DNA of 64,000 nucleotides, taken from positions 1,302,001 to 1,366,000 of the forward strand of contig OY770021.1 of the NCBI GenBank assembly GCA_963669315.1. The letters are read 5' to 3'. Origin of the DNA: SZUA-547 sp963669315 (GTDB lineage: Bacteria; Pseudomonadota; Alphaproteobacteria; Rhodobacterales; Rhodobacteraceae). Shown here in pieces: positions 35,113-43,627 of the stretch (within the stretch, counting starts at the first letter, position 1; each line of letters starts with the position of its first letter). The notes beneath the pieces were generated by a model. It saw only the letters and a program-made list of their open reading frames with translations, made no database searches and was not told the origin of the DNA. Both the position numbers and the translations under genes were made by a program.

Positions 35113-35117
35113 ACGCC

Positions 35118-35564
35118 TCAGGGCCGGGCGAAGACCAGCCCCCGCCCGCCATCGCGGTCCACGAGGGTCAACTGGCCCGCCGGGTCGATCTCATAGCTGC
35201 TGGTCTCGGTGAACACTCCGAAGAATTTCTGCTCGGCGTCCAGTTCGGGGCACGCTTTGCGCGTGGTCCCCACGGCGACGATCCTGAGCGTCGCTCCCTC
35301 CTTCCGATAGTCGCCGAAGAACTTGTTGCAGAACGCCTCGCCCTTCAGAGATCCGCTCTCGAAGCCGACGGAGAGGGCGCTTGGCGGCGGCGCGCCGTCG
35401 AAGGATGAAAGGCTCCACTTCCCGGCCTCAAGCTCCGGTGGTGGGGCCGGCGGGGGCGGAGGCGGCGCGGCCGTTTTCGGCGGCGCGCTGGACGCGCAGG
35501 CCGACAGCGCCAGAAATACGAGCGCGCATGCCGCTGGTCCAAATTTCCTGTTGCTCACACCCAT
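35118..35564 (-). CDS. META-domain lipoprotein
   Basis: 148 residues. Signal peptide with lipobox LSAC, then a Pro/Ala-rich linker and a META (HslJ-like) domain with WSLSSFDG and the CNKFFGDYRKEG block. Probably an outer-membrane-anchored periplasmic lipoprotein; role unknown. ATG 35564 begins the signal peptide; earlier in-frame codons add only a polar stretch. Convergent with the Tag-like gene. Confidence 0.78.
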   Translation of the reverse strand: MGVSNRKFGPAACALVFLALSACASSAPPKTAAPPPPPPAPPPELEAGKWSLSSFDGAPPPSALSVGFESGSLKGEAFCNKFFGDYRKEGATLRIVAVGTTRKACPELDAEQKFFGVFTETSSYEIDPAGQLTLVDRDGGRGLVFARP

Positions 35565-35669
35565 CGTTTCCCCCGGCGCCTTGGTTACATCAGGGGATCG
35601 TAATGCGGCGGGCGGCGGCGCCACAAGGCGCCGTCGCAGTCATCGTCCAATTTCGTCGATTGGGCCGGA

Positions 35670-36146
35670 TCAGCCGATTGCGATCCGCTTCGATTTCGGC
35701 GCCAATTCGGGCGGCTTCGGCGCAGCGATCTTCAACACGCCCTTGTCGAAGCTCGCCTTCACCTTGTCGGCTTCTGGCGCAAAGGGCAGCCGCACCGTCC
35801 GCGCAAAGGCGCCATAGCTGCGCTCGCTGAAGACGCGCCCTTTTTCTTCGTCCTTTTCCTCGCGCTCGGTCTTCTTTTCGCCCTTCAGGGTCAGAAGATC
35901 GTCGTGAAGCTCAATCTCGACATCCTTTTCATCGACGCCCGGCAACTCCGCCGTGACTTCGATATGATCGTCTTTCGCCTGAATTTCGATCGACGGCGCG
36001 ATATCCGCGCCCAGACCCGAGGTCAGATCGACGCCCCATGGCGTGCGCATCTGCTCAAACATCCGATCCAAATCCGTGCGCATGGACGCGAACGGGTCGG
36101 CTGCGGCCTGGGGACCGCGAAACAGGTCAAGCATCGACTTGTTCAT
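35670..36146 (-). CDS. Small heat-shock protein, Hsp20 family
   Basis: 158 residues. The alpha-crystallin domain runs from about residue 50 (SIEIQAKDDHIEVTAELPGVDEKDVEIELHDD) to the FDKGVLKI motif, followed by the short tail with the IAI-type anchoring motif near the end (SKRIAIG). It holds unfolding proteins as an ATP-independent chaperone. AGAGGATGAG lies upstream of the ATG, and a heat-shock-type promoter candidate is 65-95 bases upstream. Confidence 0.93.
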   Translation of the reverse strand: MNKSMLDLFRGPQAAADPFASMRTDLDRMFEQMRTPWGVDLTSGLGADIAPSIEIQAKDDHIEVTAELPGVDEKDVEIELHDDLLTLKGEKKTEREEKDEEKGRVFSERSYGAFARTVRLPFAPEADKVKASFDKGVLKIAAPKPPELAPKSKRIAIG

Positions 36147-36208
36147 CTCATCCTCTCGATTGCAGGAGTGCGCGCGCGGCCTATTCCGCGCATTCGAGAG
36201 AGTTTCAG

Positions 36209-36242
36209 AAATGGGCCGATCCCGCCATGAGACAGGTCAATA
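36209..36242 (-). promoter_or_regulatory. Possible RpoH-type promoter of hsp20
   Basis: On the minus strand TATTGACC (36235-36242) and GCCCATTT (36209-36216), about 18 bases apart, resemble the heat-shock sigma factor consensus (CTTGAA and CCCCATNT). Spacing is slightly long and the -35 half is imperfect. Confidence 0.35.
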
Positions 36243-36428
36243 GGAACGGAACAGGTTCCCAGGTTCTTGATTTGACGCAATTCGTCCCTGGTGACGGCCG
36301 ATGGCGCCCAATTTACGCCTGCACTGGGCTGGAATCGCTCTGACGGCCGAACCTCAATATCCGTTCGCCCTTCGGGTTCGGTTATCCTGACCGGCCCTGT
36401 CTACGACCGAGTACTGACCCGAAGCGGA

Positions 36429-36523
36429 CTTATACCAACGCTCACAAATCAGAACCCATGAGCCCATTGGAGCCGCCCGATCGATATGATGCGCCAAGGC
36501 TGATCGATGAGCGTTGGTATAAG
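36429..36523. mobile_element. 95-bp miniature IS630-type element
   Basis: Perfect 16-bp terminal inverted repeats (cttataccaacgctca at 36429-36444 and its complement at 36508-36523) flank 63 bases. On the minus strand the interior encodes the last 19 residues of an IS630-family transposase (IDQPWRIISIGRLQWAHGF then stop), so it is an internally deleted derivative (MITE-like). A diverged relative lies at 43296-43520. It sits just upstream of the unrecognised gene at 36582. Confidence 0.75.
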
Positions 36524-36581
36524 GGGCGAAATAATCTTATAGCTATTTCTTAACCATATAAAATGGGTGGTGAGATCAAAA

Positions 36582-38225
36582 ATGCTTTCTGTTAAAAAAT
36601 ACGTCGGCCACTTAAAGAAAAAGCCAGGTCAAACTTTTTCTTTCGCCGCAGTCATCGACAATAAAGAATTAGTATTCGTCGGAAGCAATAAAGACTCGGT
36701 TCATCCGAAAGCACTCGAATCCGAGTTGCTGAAGAAGCACAAGGGCGCAAAGGTGGCCGCTCTTGGCTCGGGGAAGGTGAATGGCGACGCGTGTGAGCTT
36801 TATTGCCTTAAGAAGACGGCAGCTTTCAGCAACGATGCCGTAAAAAAGGCGTTTAAAGCGATCCCGGTTAAAATCGTCATCAGAAGTTTGGATGACGGTC
36901 CGGCCGCTGCGCCGGTGAACGAAGCGGCTGTCGCCCCGGTTGAGGCGGCCGCGGATGGCGGCGGCGGCGCGCCTGAGGCCTCCGGCGATTCGATCTCCAT
37001 AGATGAGAGCAAGAAGTATCCGCTCTTTTCCATGAAATGGGGCCCACGTCTCGCCGACGCTGTTCAGCAGAATGTCGGCGGCGGCGCGACGCAACAGCAC
37101 GCGGCGCTAATCTCGCAGTTTCGCAACGCTCAAGAGAGGTTCGAGGTTACGGTGCCGGAGGATTTCCTTCGAGCGCTCAAGCAAAGAAAGGCGGTAGCCG
37201 CCGCTCAGAAGTTGGTCGACGATCTGAGAGTCGCATCGGAAACGCTAATCGCGAAGGCGGCTAAAGCGCTTGCCGACAAACCGGAGAATGCGGACCGCAT
37301 ATTGCAGGCGGTGAACGGCAAAGTCCCGGAGATGTTGGGCGCTATTGTACAGAAGCACTGGGACAAGTTTGTAACCCGCTATGAAGTCGGCGGGAGTTAT
37401 GAAACGCAGAAGTGGGTGACCGTCGGAACAATCGCGGCTTCCGGAGTCGCGGCCGCCGGTGGAATCGCCACTTCGGGCGGGGTTCCCTTGGCGCTGGTGC
37501 CGGCGGTCATTGGCGCGGTGCGGACTGTGACATCCGCGTTCGAGGCGTATCGGCTGCATTTCCGGGAATTAGCGGCGGCAGTCTCCAGCGTAGAACAGCA
37601 AAGTTATAGCTTAAGAATAGCCTATAGAACAGATAAAGATACGTTCGAGAGTAATTGGACAGATTATGCGGCAATGATCGCCAACTCCTTTGCAAGTACG
37701 AAAGTTGGCGAAACATTTCCCGGCGTTGTATCTGATGTAGAGACGCTAAGGGCGCGAATTTCGTCGGCTGAGATAGCCCACGAGAAAGTTGTCTCCGCGC
37801 TGACGGATGCGATTGACGAGCATACCAAGCTGGATGCTGAACTTGCCGGATACCGTCAAAAAGCATTGAGCGGGGAGATTGAAGAAGCCAGCTATTATGA
37901 GGCTCAGGGCAAGGTCGCGAATCTTGGAAAGGCGCTGAGCGAGTCCCTCGACCAGGCAATCGAAAAGATTTCCAAAGTGATCCCGAGCGAGAAAAGCCTG
38001 ACTAAGGTCGAAGATGATTTGAAGTCCCTCAGGGACGCGCTGGGCAAGAGCGCCGACAACATGGAGCTTGCTGATAAAGTCATCTCCGGGATTGTGGCGG
38101 CTCTGACCTTTGGAACGAACCTAGGCACCGGCATAGCCACCGCTGGCGACGCCATCGGAGCCACCGCCGTCGCTATTGGCGCTGCGGCGGACGGAATTGA
38201 CGGCATTCGCCTCAAGACTGGATGA
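36582..38225 (+). CDS. Unrecognised helical protein with two membrane-active segments
   Basis: 547 residues from ATG 36582 (ribosome site GGTGAG, 7 bases upstream). I recognise no family. Residues 1-105 look like a small alpha/beta domain rich in lysine; 106-140 is an Ala/Gly/Glu linker; from 150 on it is almost all helical. A long hydrophobic hairpin-like stretch lies at about 278-317 (Gly/Ala-rich) and a second at about 500-540, separated by long amphipathic helices. No signal peptide. The layout recalls helical pore-forming toxins, but that is inference. AT-rich patches and the adjacent miniature IS suggest acquisition. The C-terminus may be frameshifted (see findings). Confidence 0.8.
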   Translation: MLSVKKYVGHLKKKPGQTFSFAAVIDNKELVFVGSNKDSVHPKALESELLKKHKGAKVAALGSGKVNGDACELYCLKKTAAFSNDAVKKAFKAIPVKIVIRSLDDGPAAAPVNEAAVAPVEAAADGGGGAPEASGDSISIDESKKYPLFSMKWGPRLADAVQQNVGGGATQQHAALISQFRNAQERFEVTVPEDFLRALKQRKAVAAAQKLVDDLRVASETLIAKAAKALADKPENADRILQAVNGKVPEMLGAIVQKHWDKFVTRYEVGGSYETQKWVTVGTIAASGVAAAGGIATSGGVPLALVPAVIGAVRTVTSAFEAYRLHFRELAAAVSSVEQQSYSLRIAYRTDKDTFESNWTDYAAMIANSFASTKVGETFPGVVSDVETLRARISSAEIAHEKVVSALTDAIDEHTKLDAELAGYRQKALSGEIEEASYYEAQGKVANLGKALSESLDQAIEKISKVIPSEKSLTKVEDDLKSLRDALGKSADNMELADKVISGIVAALTFGTNLGTGIATAGDAIGATAVAIGAAADGIDGIRLKTG

Positions 38226-38456
38226 GGCGAAGAAGGCATTCAAGAACTTCTATGAGGCTGGGGGATGCGACGATCAGCTGATCGTTGGCGCTGAATAGGC
38301 GTCGGAAAGACATGCGAAGGTGCTTCGCAAGCCCGGCTCGGTTCGCCTCCCGATTGGCTAGGCGGTGTCCGCCGTTGGCGCATGGCAGACAGCCGCCGCC
38401 AACGCCTCTATGTCCGCATCACACCGGACTCCGGACATCACGTTCATGCGCGCAGC

Positions 38457-40172
38457 CTAGCTCTCCAGCAGCCGCTTTGCGATCACCTGCGCCTGAATTT
38501 CTGCGGCGCCTTCGAAGATGTTGAGGATGCGGGCGTCGCAGAGGACGCGGCTGATCGGGTACTCCATCGCAAAGCCGTTGCCGCCATGGATCTGCAGGCC
38601 GTTATCGGCCGCCGCCCAGGCGACGCGGGCGCCCAGCAGTTTGGCCATGCCGGCCTCCAGATCACAGCGTCGGCCTTCGTCTTTTTCCCGCGCGGCGTGA
38701 TAGGCCAGCTGGCGGGCGATCATGATTTCCACCGCCATCATCGCCAGTTTGGAGGCGATGCGCGGGAACTCGATCAGCGACTTGCCGAACTGCTTGCGCT
38801 CCTCGGCGTAGCGCATGGCGATCTCCAGCGCCGACTGCGCGACGCCGATAGCCCGCGCCGCGGTCTGGATTCGGGCGCTTTCGAAGGTCTTCATCAGCTG
38901 CTTGAAGCCCTGCCCTTCCACACCGCCCAGAAGGTTCTCCGCCTTCACCCTGAAGCCGTCGAAACCGAGCTCGTATTCCTTCATGCCGCGATAGCCCAGA
39001 ACCTCGATCTCGCCGCCGGTCATGCCCTCGGCCGGGAATGGGCTGGTGATGTCGCCACGGGGTTTCTCCGCCAGGAACATCGACAGGCCACGATAGTCCG
39101 AGGTGCTCGGATCGGTCCGCGTCAGCAAGGTCATCATGTCGGCGCGGGCGGCGTGGGTGATCCAGGTCTTGTTGCCGGTCACCACGTAGTCATCGTCCTG
39201 CTTCACCGCGCGCGTGCGCAGCGCGCCGAGATCGGATCCAACATTGGGCTCGGTGAAGACCGCCGTCGGCAAGATCTCACCGCTGGCAAGCTTGGGAAGC
39301 CACTCGGCCTTTTGCTCATCGGTGCCGCCGGTCAGGATCAGCTCGGCTGCGATCTCGGACCGGGTGCCCAGAGAGCCGACGCCGATATAGCCGCGGCTGA
39401 GCTCCTCCGAGACGACGCACATCGCCGTCTTGTCCATGCCGAAGCCGCCATGCTCTTCAGGGATGGTCAGGCCGAAGACGCCCAGTTCGGCCATCTCCTC
39501 GATAAGCTCAATCGGGATCAACTCATCCTTCAGGTGCCATTCATGGGCGAACGGAACCACGCGATCCTCCGCGAAACGGCGGAACTGATCGCGCACCATC
39601 TCGAATTCTTCGTCCAGACCGCAGGCTCCGAAGGTGGAGGATCCAGCGGCGTCGCGCATCAATGCGACAAGACGGATCTTGGCGCCGTCTGTCGGGCCTT
39701 CGGTGGAAAGCCGCGCCACGGCCGGGTTGGACGTGAAAGCGGCGACTTCCTCAGCGGACAGACCCATATCGGCCGGACGGGCGAACTCGCCCTGGCTCAT
39801 CATCACGCCACCGGAAAGCTGCGCCAGATACTCGCCGACGCCAATCTGCAGGATCAGGCGCTCCATCTCGCCGAACGCGTCATCGGCGGCGATGCGTTCC
39901 GCCCAAGCGTGCATCTGACGCAGGCTTTCGGCGTAGGTCTCCGCCCAGGCAAAGCTGTGCACGGCCCATTGCTCGGCCTCCAGGCGCGCGCCGGAGATGC
40001 GGCCGTCTTCGACCACACGAGCGCGGAGCGTCGCTTTGGCCGCAGCAATCAACGCCCCGGCCGCCTGGGTCGCGTCGCCGGTCATTTCGATCAGCGCATC
40101 GTCGGGCAATTCGGTCAGAGTCGTTGGCGCGGTCATCTCATCAACCTCGATCACTTGCGCTTGGGCGGACAT
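38457..40172 (-). CDS. mcd: (2S)-methylsuccinyl-CoA dehydrogenase
   Basis: 571 residues: an acyl-CoA dehydrogenase with an N-terminal extension of about 170 residues, the hallmark of Mcd from the ethylmalonyl-CoA pathway. The FAD and substrate motifs include PTAVFTEPNVGSDLGAL, WITHAARADMMTLLTRT, YRGMKEYELGFDGF and the C-terminal LQIHGGNGFAMEYPISR and FEGAAEIQ. It oxidises methylsuccinyl-CoA to mesaconyl-CoA. ATG 40172 has AAGGAA upstream. With mcl1 and phaA/phaB in the window it supports an ethylmalonyl-CoA route for acetate assimilation. Confidence 0.88.
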   Translation of the reverse strand: MSAQAQVIEVDEMTAPTTLTELPDDALIEMTGDATQAAGALIAAAKATLRARVVEDGRISGARLEAEQWAVHSFAWAETYAESLRQMHAWAERIAADDAFGEMERLILQIGVGEYLAQLSGGVMMSQGEFARPADMGLSAEEVAAFTSNPAVARLSTEGPTDGAKIRLVALMRDAAGSSTFGACGLDEEFEMVRDQFRRFAEDRVVPFAHEWHLKDELIPIELIEEMAELGVFGLTIPEEHGGFGMDKTAMCVVSEELSRGYIGVGSLGTRSEIAAELILTGGTDEQKAEWLPKLASGEILPTAVFTEPNVGSDLGALRTRAVKQDDDYVVTGNKTWITHAARADMMTLLTRTDPSTSDYRGLSMFLAEKPRGDITSPFPAEGMTGGEIEVLGYRGMKEYELGFDGFRVKAENLLGGVEGQGFKQLMKTFESARIQTAARAIGVAQSALEIAMRYAEERKQFGKSLIEFPRIASKLAMMAVEIMIARQLAYHAAREKDEGRRCDLEAGMAKLLGARVAWAAADNGLQIHGGNGFAMEYPISRVLCDARILNIFEGAAEIQAQVIAKRLLES

Positions 40173-40315
40173 CTATCTTTTCCTTGCTCGATATCACAGG
40201 GCGTTACTCGCGAACGCAGTACGGCTTCGCAGTTGCAGCACGCCTAGCTGGACGCAGCTTTCTGGTCAAGACACCAGCGCAATAAAAGTTCCGGCATACG
40301 CGCTACTGCAGAATT

Positions 40316-41200
40316 TTATTTCTCACCCTTATGCGAAAATGGATGCCAAGTCGAGTTTTCGACTGCTTTAAGATCTGGCGCTGTAACGTCGCGTTCCCTG
40401 GGCGCGCACAGCATATTAGCGCTAACCGTTCCGCCGTAGATATTGGCCTCGCGTTCCGCGAAATTCTCAGGATTGAAGTAGCGCGGCATGTGCCACCAGG
40501 CCCGGTAATCCAGACTATGGATCAGGTCGATCAGTTCCGGCGACTTCTCGATCCGATCATTTTCCAGGTACAGAAACGGTCGATGCGTCGAAATCAGGGA
40601 TCGCGCTCCGCGAATTGCGGAGGCCTCCATCCCCTCGACATCGATTTTGATAAGATACAGCGCGTTCAGATCGATCATCTCATCCAATGGCCGGACCGGA
40701 ACCTGAAGCGGAGATCCGGGATCCGCCGGCAGTTTATCCAGAGGCAGCGCGCCGAAATTTCCGGGCCGGGTATAGTCGATCCTCGGGAACGAGATCCGTG
40801 ACGCTTCCTCACCGCAACCTGCGTTGATCGCCTGCACATTAGCTAGACCGTTCAACGCCAGATTGGCGCAAAGGTTCTGGAACACCACCGGCTGCGGCTC
40901 GATCGCCACCACGTGCCCGGCTGGCCCGACCGACTTCGCCAAAGAAACTGTGTGCGCGCCGATATTCGCCCCGATCTCTATGACATAGGCGCCGCTTGGC
41001 GCGAGCTGGGCCAGCAGCTTCCATTCAAGCTCGCTGAACTCCCCGTATTCGACCAGAGCGCGGCCGATATAGTGATCGCCCGGATTCGCCAGGAACAGAC
41101 CGTGACGGGTTTCAACAAGCTTGTAGAGTGGCGTGTCGCAAACATGGCGACCGCCTGCTTCCGGCGGCGCCTGCTTGCTCAAATCGGTTGGATCGTTCAT
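40316..41200 (-). CDS. FkbM-family methyltransferase
   Basis: 294 residues, class I SAM methyltransferase. Motif I is VIEIGANIGAHTVSLA; VVAIEPQPVVFQNLCANLAL and the family signature LIKIDVEGMEASAIRGA follow. FkbM enzymes usually O-methylate sugars or polyketides, and here the target is unknown. Transcribed divergently from the TauE gene; about 140 bases separate it from mcd. Confidence 0.85.
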   Translation of the reverse strand: MNDPTDLSKQAPPEAGGRHVCDTPLYKLVETRHGLFLANPGDHYIGRALVEYGEFSELEWKLLAQLAPSGAYVIEIGANIGAHTVSLAKSVGPAGHVVAIEPQPVVFQNLCANLALNGLANVQAINAGCGEEASRISFPRIDYTRPGNFGALPLDKLPADPGSPLQVPVRPLDEMIDLNALYLIKIDVEGMEASAIRGARSLISTHRPFLYLENDRIEKSPELIDLIHSLDYRAWWHMPRYFNPENFAEREANIYGGTVSANMLCAPRERDVTAPDLKAVENSTWHPFSHKGEK

Positions 41201-41298
41201 TTGGACTTCCGCTCAATACCATCGGCGTCTGGTCTACGCGCTATGCTACAGATCGCCATCATCCGATTCCAACGCCGCCGCACGGGGTTTGTCCTAAA

Positions 41299-42066
41299 AT
41301 GCTATCGCTGATCGAGAATTATGGCTACGGCCCTCTCGTAGCGGCCACTGTCATTATGACGTGTGGCGGCTTCACCAAGGGCGCTGTGGGTTTTGCGCTG
41401 CCGATGATCGCGATCTCCGGCCTTGGGTCTTTTCTGCCGGCGCATACGGCGCTGGCCGCGCTGATCGTACCGGTGTTCGTGACGAATGTCTGGCAGACGT
41501 TTCGGCAGGGCATCGGCGCCGCCTGGGAGACCCTTTGCGAGTTCCGGGTGTTGATTGCGACGCTGTTCGTGATGATCGGCCTGACCGCGCAGCTGGTCGT
41601 CATCCTGCCCGAACAGCTGTTCTTTCTTTTTCTAGGCGTTCTGGTCACCGGTTTCGTGACGCTGCAACTGATCGGATGGCGTCCGCCCGCGCCGAGCGGC
41701 CGCCGCGGCCCTGTGGAGTTTGGAGTCGGCTTCTTCGCCGGATTCTCCGGGGGACTGTCTGGCGCCTGGGGGCCGCCGATCCTGATGTATCTGATGGCTC
41801 TGGAGACGCCAAAGGTGAAACAGGTGCGGGCGCAGGGCGTCTCATTCGTGGTCGGCAGCGTGATATTGACGGGCGCCCATCTTCGTTCCGGCGTGCTGAA
41901 TGAGGAGACGACGCCGCTGTCGATAGCGATGGTCGCGCCATCGATGGCCGGCATGGCGCTGGGTCTGGCGCTGCAGGACAGGCTGGAGCAGGCAACTTTT
42001 CGCAAAGCCACGCTGATCGTGTTGGGTCTCGCCGGGCTAAACCTGCTGAGGCGCGGCCTGTTCTGA
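41299..42066 (+). CDS. TauE/SafE-family membrane transporter
   Basis: 255 residues with eight hydrophobic helices, including the repeat motifs GGFTKGAVGFALPMIAI and GFFAGFSGGLSGAWGPPIL that define the sulfite-exporter TauE/SafE family. These move small anions such as sulfite or sulfoacetate; the substrate here is not known, but the acylating aldehyde dehydrogenase at 58809 resembles sulfoacetaldehyde dehydrogenases. ATG 41299 chosen at the start of the first helix. Confidence 0.83.
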   Translation: MLSLIENYGYGPLVAATVIMTCGGFTKGAVGFALPMIAISGLGSFLPAHTALAALIVPVFVTNVWQTFRQGIGAAWETLCEFRVLIATLFVMIGLTAQLVVILPEQLFFLFLGVLVTGFVTLQLIGWRPPAPSGRRGPVEFGVGFFAGFSGGLSGAWGPPILMYLMALETPKVKQVRAQGVSFVVGSVILTGAHLRSGVLNEETTPLSIAMVAPSMAGMALGLALQDRLEQATFRKATLIVLGLAGLNLLRRGLF

Positions 42067-42070
42067 GGCG

Positions 42071-42469
42071 TCAGACCGCCGTCAGAACACGGACGCCCAG
42101 CGCCAAAGTCGACAGGGAAGCCACAGCGAAGGCGGCGGTCCGCACGACCGGCACGCCCATCGTGTAGACGATGTAATGCACCAGAAGCCCAAAGAAATAG
42201 GTCGCGGCGAACGTTCCGGCGAGGCCGTCACCCGGGATCGTCAGATGCGCGAACGCGGCGATTGGGCCGAACGCCACCAAGGTCTCCACCCCCACCGTAT
42301 GCGCCCTTTTCTGCCGCTGCGCCCAGCCCGATTGCGGGGCGTCGTCGGACGACGGATTCGCCATCGCCCCCATCAGGCCACGGACCATGATCCGGTCCAG
42401 AATATACGGAACCCACATTAAAGTGACGAGCAACGCGCTAAGCACAGCCCAGAATACGAGACCGGACAT
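42071..42469 (-). CDS. MAPEG-family membrane protein
   Basis: 132 residues with four hydrophobic segments and the MAPEG pattern RQKRAHTVGVETLVAFGPIAAFAH in the first loop and second helix. MAPEG proteins include glutathione transferases, but the bacterial branch is uncharacterised. Converges on the TauE gene with 4 bases between stops. Confidence 0.82.
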   Translation of the reverse strand: MSGLVFWAVLSALLVTLMWVPYILDRIMVRGLMGAMANPSSDDAPQSGWAQRQKRAHTVGVETLVAFGPIAAFAHLTIPGDGLAGTFAATYFFGLLVHYIVYTMGVPVVRTAAFAVASLSTLALGVRVLTAV

Positions 42470-42587
42470 CGGAACCCTCCACTGTTGCGTATGCGATTGA
42501 GAAAGCTAATCGCGCATGTGCAGGTGAAGCAACATAAAGGACGCAGAGACTAGGATGATGGATCCGTCCGTACGCGTATTGCTAAGC

Positions 42588-43052
42588 CTAGCTCTTCCTC
42601 GACAGCAGCCAGTAGGTCAGCCCGAGAGCAAGCCCAAGCGCCGCGTATCCCACGAAGTAATGCGGCTCCAGGCTTTTGTCGTCCAACGTGATGACCTTTC
42701 GCGCGACGGCCATGAGCGCGGTGGCGACCACCAGTTTCACATGGATGACGTCCGCCGTCAGATAGAGCGTGATGTTGCTGTAGATCTCAATCGCGATCAG
42801 AACGACGAGAACGGCGCTGAAGACGGCGAGCAGATCGCTCACTTCAAGAATGTAGGCCGGCGGGGTCAGAAGCTTTTGGTAGGTCGTGAATACGGCATCG
42901 ACGATCGCAAAGAGAATGATGAGCACCATCAGGATCGACATGGCGCGAACACCGTGTCGGATAAGGCGATTGCAGAATCGGACGATCTTGTCCTCGTGAT
43001 CGGGATCAAGTTCGACATGTGCGGTGGAATCGTTCGATGACGGATCAGTCAA
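42588..43052 (-). CDS. PsiE-family membrane protein
   Basis: 154 residues, four membrane helices, with the LEVSDLLAVFSAVLVVLIAIEIYSNI-like segment and VARKVITLDDKSLEP loop of phosphate-starvation-inducible PsiE proteins. Phosphate regulation is not visible in the upstream sequence. The upstream side is the junction of the caspase island. Confidence 0.82.
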   Translation of the reverse strand: MTDPSSNDSTAHVELDPDHEDKIVRFCNRLIRHGVRAMSILMVLIILFAIVDAVFTTYQKLLTPPAYILEVSDLLAVFSAVLVVLIAIEIYSNITLYLTADVIHVKLVVATALMAVARKVITLDDKSLEPHYFVGYAALGLALGLTYWLLSRKS

Positions 43053-43192
43053 AGTGACCTTCCTTCTTTGTCTATTTTTCTAAGCGGCCGCTTATCGAGA
43101 CTACCACTAAATCCTTCGATGGGCTCGAATCGGCGCCGGGGTATAGGAATTTTCGGGTCCAGACGCACGCAAGGAGCGCCGCGGCGCGCAAG

Positions 43193-43238
43193 GCGCTCTG
43201 CCCATCCGCACCGCGCCGGAGCCTCGATGATCGCCCGC
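43193..43238. repeat. Direct repeat copy 1, matches ggt 3' end
   Basis: 46 bases matching 47100-47145 at 41 positions in the same orientation; exact blocks are 21 bases (43200-43220) and 14 bases (43225-43238). The other copy is the last codons of ggt, so this is a duplicated fragment of that gene on the far side of the caspase module. Confidence 0.7.
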
Positions 43239-43295
43239 TCAATCCCTCTGCAATATATTCCTGAAACCGGATCCCAAGCGCTGACGGCAAAGGGG

Positions 43296-43520
43296 CTGAT
43301 ACCAACGCTGATTGATCAGGACCCATGCGCCCAGTCTTGTCGTCCGGTCGACATGATGCGCCAGGGCTGATCGATGGGCTTGTTCCAGCTTTCGCAGCAA
43401 TGGGCGACGATGTCGTCGTAGTTCTTGAAGACTCGGTTCGGGATCCAGTTCTCCCGCGTGAACTGCCGGACATTCTCGACGGGGTTCAGTTCCGGCGATC
43501 GTGGCGGATCGAGAATTTCG
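43296..43520 (-). mobile_element. IS630-type element remnant
   Basis: The end at 43296 (ctgataccaacgct) matches the 16-bp terminal repeat of the 95-bp element at 36429 with one mismatch. The interior carries the 3' end of the transposase gene only; the other end and most of the gene are gone. Confidence 0.7.
43316..43518 (-). pseudogene. IS630-family transposase, C-terminal fragment
   Basis: On the minus strand the sequence reads PPRSPELNPVENV, the motif containing the third catalytic acid (Glu) of IS630 DDE transposases, and runs uninterrupted to IDQPWRIMSTGRQDWAHGS and a stop at 43316. The N-terminal 250 or so residues are absent, so it is inactive. Confidence 0.75.
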
Positions 43521-43627
43521 CATCAGGACGTGGACTTGAACCCCCTTGACTAAACGGGAACTGACAAAACCGTTTCGTCCAGCTGGCGCCGCATACAATG
43601 GCGATACACGCGCCGCTCAGTAGCCGC

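Larger units (their letters stand above)
43053..43627. other. Junction region between psiE-like gene and caspase island
   Basis: 575 bases without an intact gene. It holds one copy of the 46-bp direct repeat shared with the ggt 3' end (43193-43238), the remnant of an IS630-type transposase (43296-43520), and the psiE-like promoter region. Open frames here (for example 43072-43473 minus) cut across these pieces and are not gene-like. Confidence 0.7.

Noticed and set aside
38382..40247. Long plus-strand open frame of 621 codons
   Set aside because: Antisense to mcd, an effect of high GC at third positions; no motifs.
43072..43473. Minus-strand open frame of 133 codons at the island edge
   Set aside because: It runs across the direct repeat and through the IS630 remnant in a different frame; the translation is low-complexity.
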